Below are positions 5,867 through 7,055 of a stretch of 7,055 nt of DNA, piece after piece. Position 1 is the first letter of the stretch. Every line of letters begins with the position of its first letter. Origin of the DNA: Macondimonas sp035325645 (GTDB lineage: Bacteria > Pseudomonadota > Gammaproteobacteria > UBA5335); the NCBI GenBank assembly GCA_035325645.1, contig DAOKZK010000074.1, positions 1 to 7,055 of the forward strand, in the 5' to 3' direction. The translations under genes and the position numbers were made by a program. The notes under the pieces are model-generated. The model saw nothing but the letters and a program-made list of their open reading frames with translations, was not told the DNA's origin and did not search any database.

Positions 5867-7055
5867 GCTGCCATCCCTGCCTTGTGCTCGAGGTCGAGCA
5901 CGTTCTGCACAAACACGTTTTCCATCGTCAACGGCAGCCGGCGAATGTCGTGCACCGGAATCCTTGCGTCTTCCAGCAGGCTCCGGACCTGCGCTTTGAC
6001 CTTTTCGGCATCTGGCGCGAGGACTTGCACCCGGCGGCCGTGCAGCGTTGCATCCTCGAAACCGCCGTTGCGCAGAACGTTTTGTGCCTTGTAAGGCGTG
6101 TCGCAGCGCACCTCCAGGAGCTGACCGAATCGTCCCTCCACATCGGACTTCAGCCCCGCCGGCGAATCGTAGGCAACGACCTTGCCGGCGTGCATCAGGG
6201 CAATCCGGTCGCAGTACTCCGCTTCCACCATATAGTGCGTGGTCACCAAGAGGCCGACCTCTTCCTGTCTCGACAAGCGAAACAACACGTCCCAGAATTC
6301 CCGTCGTCCCATGGGGTCGACGCCGGAAGTCGGTTCATCCAGAAACAGAATGGGCGGCCGGTGCACCAGCGCGCAGCCGAGGGCGAGGCGTTGGCGCAGC
6401 CCCATGGGCAGCGAGCCGGTCAGCGCGCCCTCCATGCCCTCGAGTCCCGCAAGATCAACGATCCAGCGCAATCGAGGCTCGATTTCCTTGGGCGGGACGG
6501 CATAAATGCCCGCGTAGAGGCGAATGTTCTCCACGACGGTGAGGTCCTGGTATAGCGAGAACGCCTGGGACATATAGCCGATGCGCTTCTTGATCGTCGC
6601 GCCGGAGTGGCGCATATCGGCACCCGCAACCGAACCGGCACCGTCGGATGGCCGCAAGATGCCGGTCAACATCTTGATCACCGTGGTTTTGCCGGCGCCG
6701 TTTGCCCCCAACAGGCCGAAAATCTCACCCGGCCGAACGTCGAAGGTCACGTGGTCGACCGCTCTGAACGCTCCAAAATCCCGCACCAGATTCTTCGCTT
6801 CGATCACGGGCTTATCGCGATCCAGATGAATGACCGTGCCTTCGGGTGGAGACGGGAGATCCCGAACGGCTTGTCCTTCGCCGCTCGATTCCAGCAGGCC
6901 CACATAGATGTCTTCCAGTTCAGGCGTGTCGGTCTGAACGTCAGTGACCTCAAGTCCTGAAAGCACGTCCTTGACGACTTCATCGGCTGAAGTGTCCTGG
7001 GCCGGCACAAACACGCGCAGGAAGTTTCCGAGCGCAACCACCTGCTCGAACCGGC
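5863..7055 (-). CDS. ABC exporter ATPase with tandem nucleotide-binding domains, YbhF-like (partial, 5' end outside window)
   Basis: This is the ATPase subunit that powers the two downstream permeases. The reading frame stays open to the right edge (four more codons, R-F-E-Q, precede a GTG at 7041), so the true start is outside the window. Counting from that GTG, residues 1-55 look like the C-terminal tail of a first ATPase domain, which implies a two-domain protein like YbhF. The complete second domain has Walker A GANGAGKT (112-119), Q-loop Q159, a degenerate signature LPMGLRQ (211-217), Walker B ILFLDE (231-236), D-loop SGVD (239-242) and H-loop H269. A C-terminal accessory domain (about 305-385) follows. 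The signature LPMG in place of LSGG resembles the LPLG of E. coli YbhF, so it is a family trait rather than decay. The stop overlaps the next start by ATGA. A third fused membrane half, as in RbbA, is absent: that half is the next gene. Confidence 0.93.
   Translation of the reverse strand, partial: RFEQVVALGNFLRVFVPAQDTSADEVVKDVLSGLEVTDVQTDTPELEDIYVGLLESSGEGQAVRDLPSPPEGTVIHLDRDKPVIEAKNLVRDFGAFRAVDHVTFDVRPGEIFGLLGANGAGKTTVIKMLTGILRPSDGAGSVAGADMRHSGATIKKRIGYMSQAFSLYQDLTVVENIRLYAGIYAVPPKEIEPRLRWIVDLAGLEGMEGALTGSLPMGLRQRLALGCALVHRPPILFLDEPTSGVDPMGRREFWDVLFRLSRQEEVGLLVTTHYMVEAEYCDRIALMHAGKVVAYDSPAGLKSDVEGRFGQLLEVRCDTPYKAQNVLRNGGFEDATLHGRRVQVLAPDAEKVKAQVRSLLEDARIPVHDIRRLPLTMENVFVQNVLDLEHKAGMAA

Noticed and set aside
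3818..6094. A 758-codon plus-strand frame antisense to both permeases.
   Set aside because: It crosses two real genes and their junctions. The product is extremely rich in His, Arg, Asp and Gln with no fold signature, as expected for the reverse complement of membrane-protein codons.
1..7055. CRISPR arrays, tRNA or rRNA genes, insertion sequences, or attachment sites.
   Set aside because: No regularly spaced repeats, cloverleaf or rRNA-like stretch, transposase motif or terminal repeat pairs were seen. The window is almost fully occupied by intact conserved genes.

Overview
The window suggests a high-G+C proteobacterium, probably beta or gamma; I cannot name the genus. The grounds are the NirB-type assimilatory nitrite reductase, a YbhF/RbbA-YhhJ-like exporter set and a proteobacterial-style rhomboid. 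Every gene I can support lies on the minus strand, so transcription runs from the right edge to the left edge.

Right part (about 3560-7055): an ABC-2 type exporter operon. It comprises a two-domain ATPase whose N-terminal half lies outside the window, a first permease joined to it by an ATGA overlap, and a second permease 6 bp further on with a strong Shine-Dalgarno sequence. The ATPase resembles the second half of YbhF, the first permease resembles the membrane half of RbbA, and the second permease resembles YhhJ. Together they should form an ATP-driven efflux complex in the inner membrane. Family precedent suggests an HlyD-like adaptor beyond the right edge.

Middle (2864-3559): a 75-bp gap holding a short hairpin and then a compact six-helix rhomboid intramembrane serine protease with an intact Ser/His dyad. 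It is probably co-transcribed with the exporter.

Left part (1-2863): a 342-bp intergenic region followed by nirB and the first 15 codons of a probable nirD. The intergenic region has a complete sigma-54 core promoter, TGGCAC-N5-TTGCT, about 33-48 bp upstream of the nirB ATG. It also has several inverted repeats and weak NtrC-like sites. This points to nitrogen-limitation control of nitrite assimilation: NirBD would reduce nitrite to ammonium with NADH, using FAD, Fe-S clusters and siroheme.

I do not see a clearly undescribed system. The points most worth checking are the sigma-54/NtrC regulation of nirB, the separate RbbA-like membrane subunit, and the rhomboid attached to the exporter operon.
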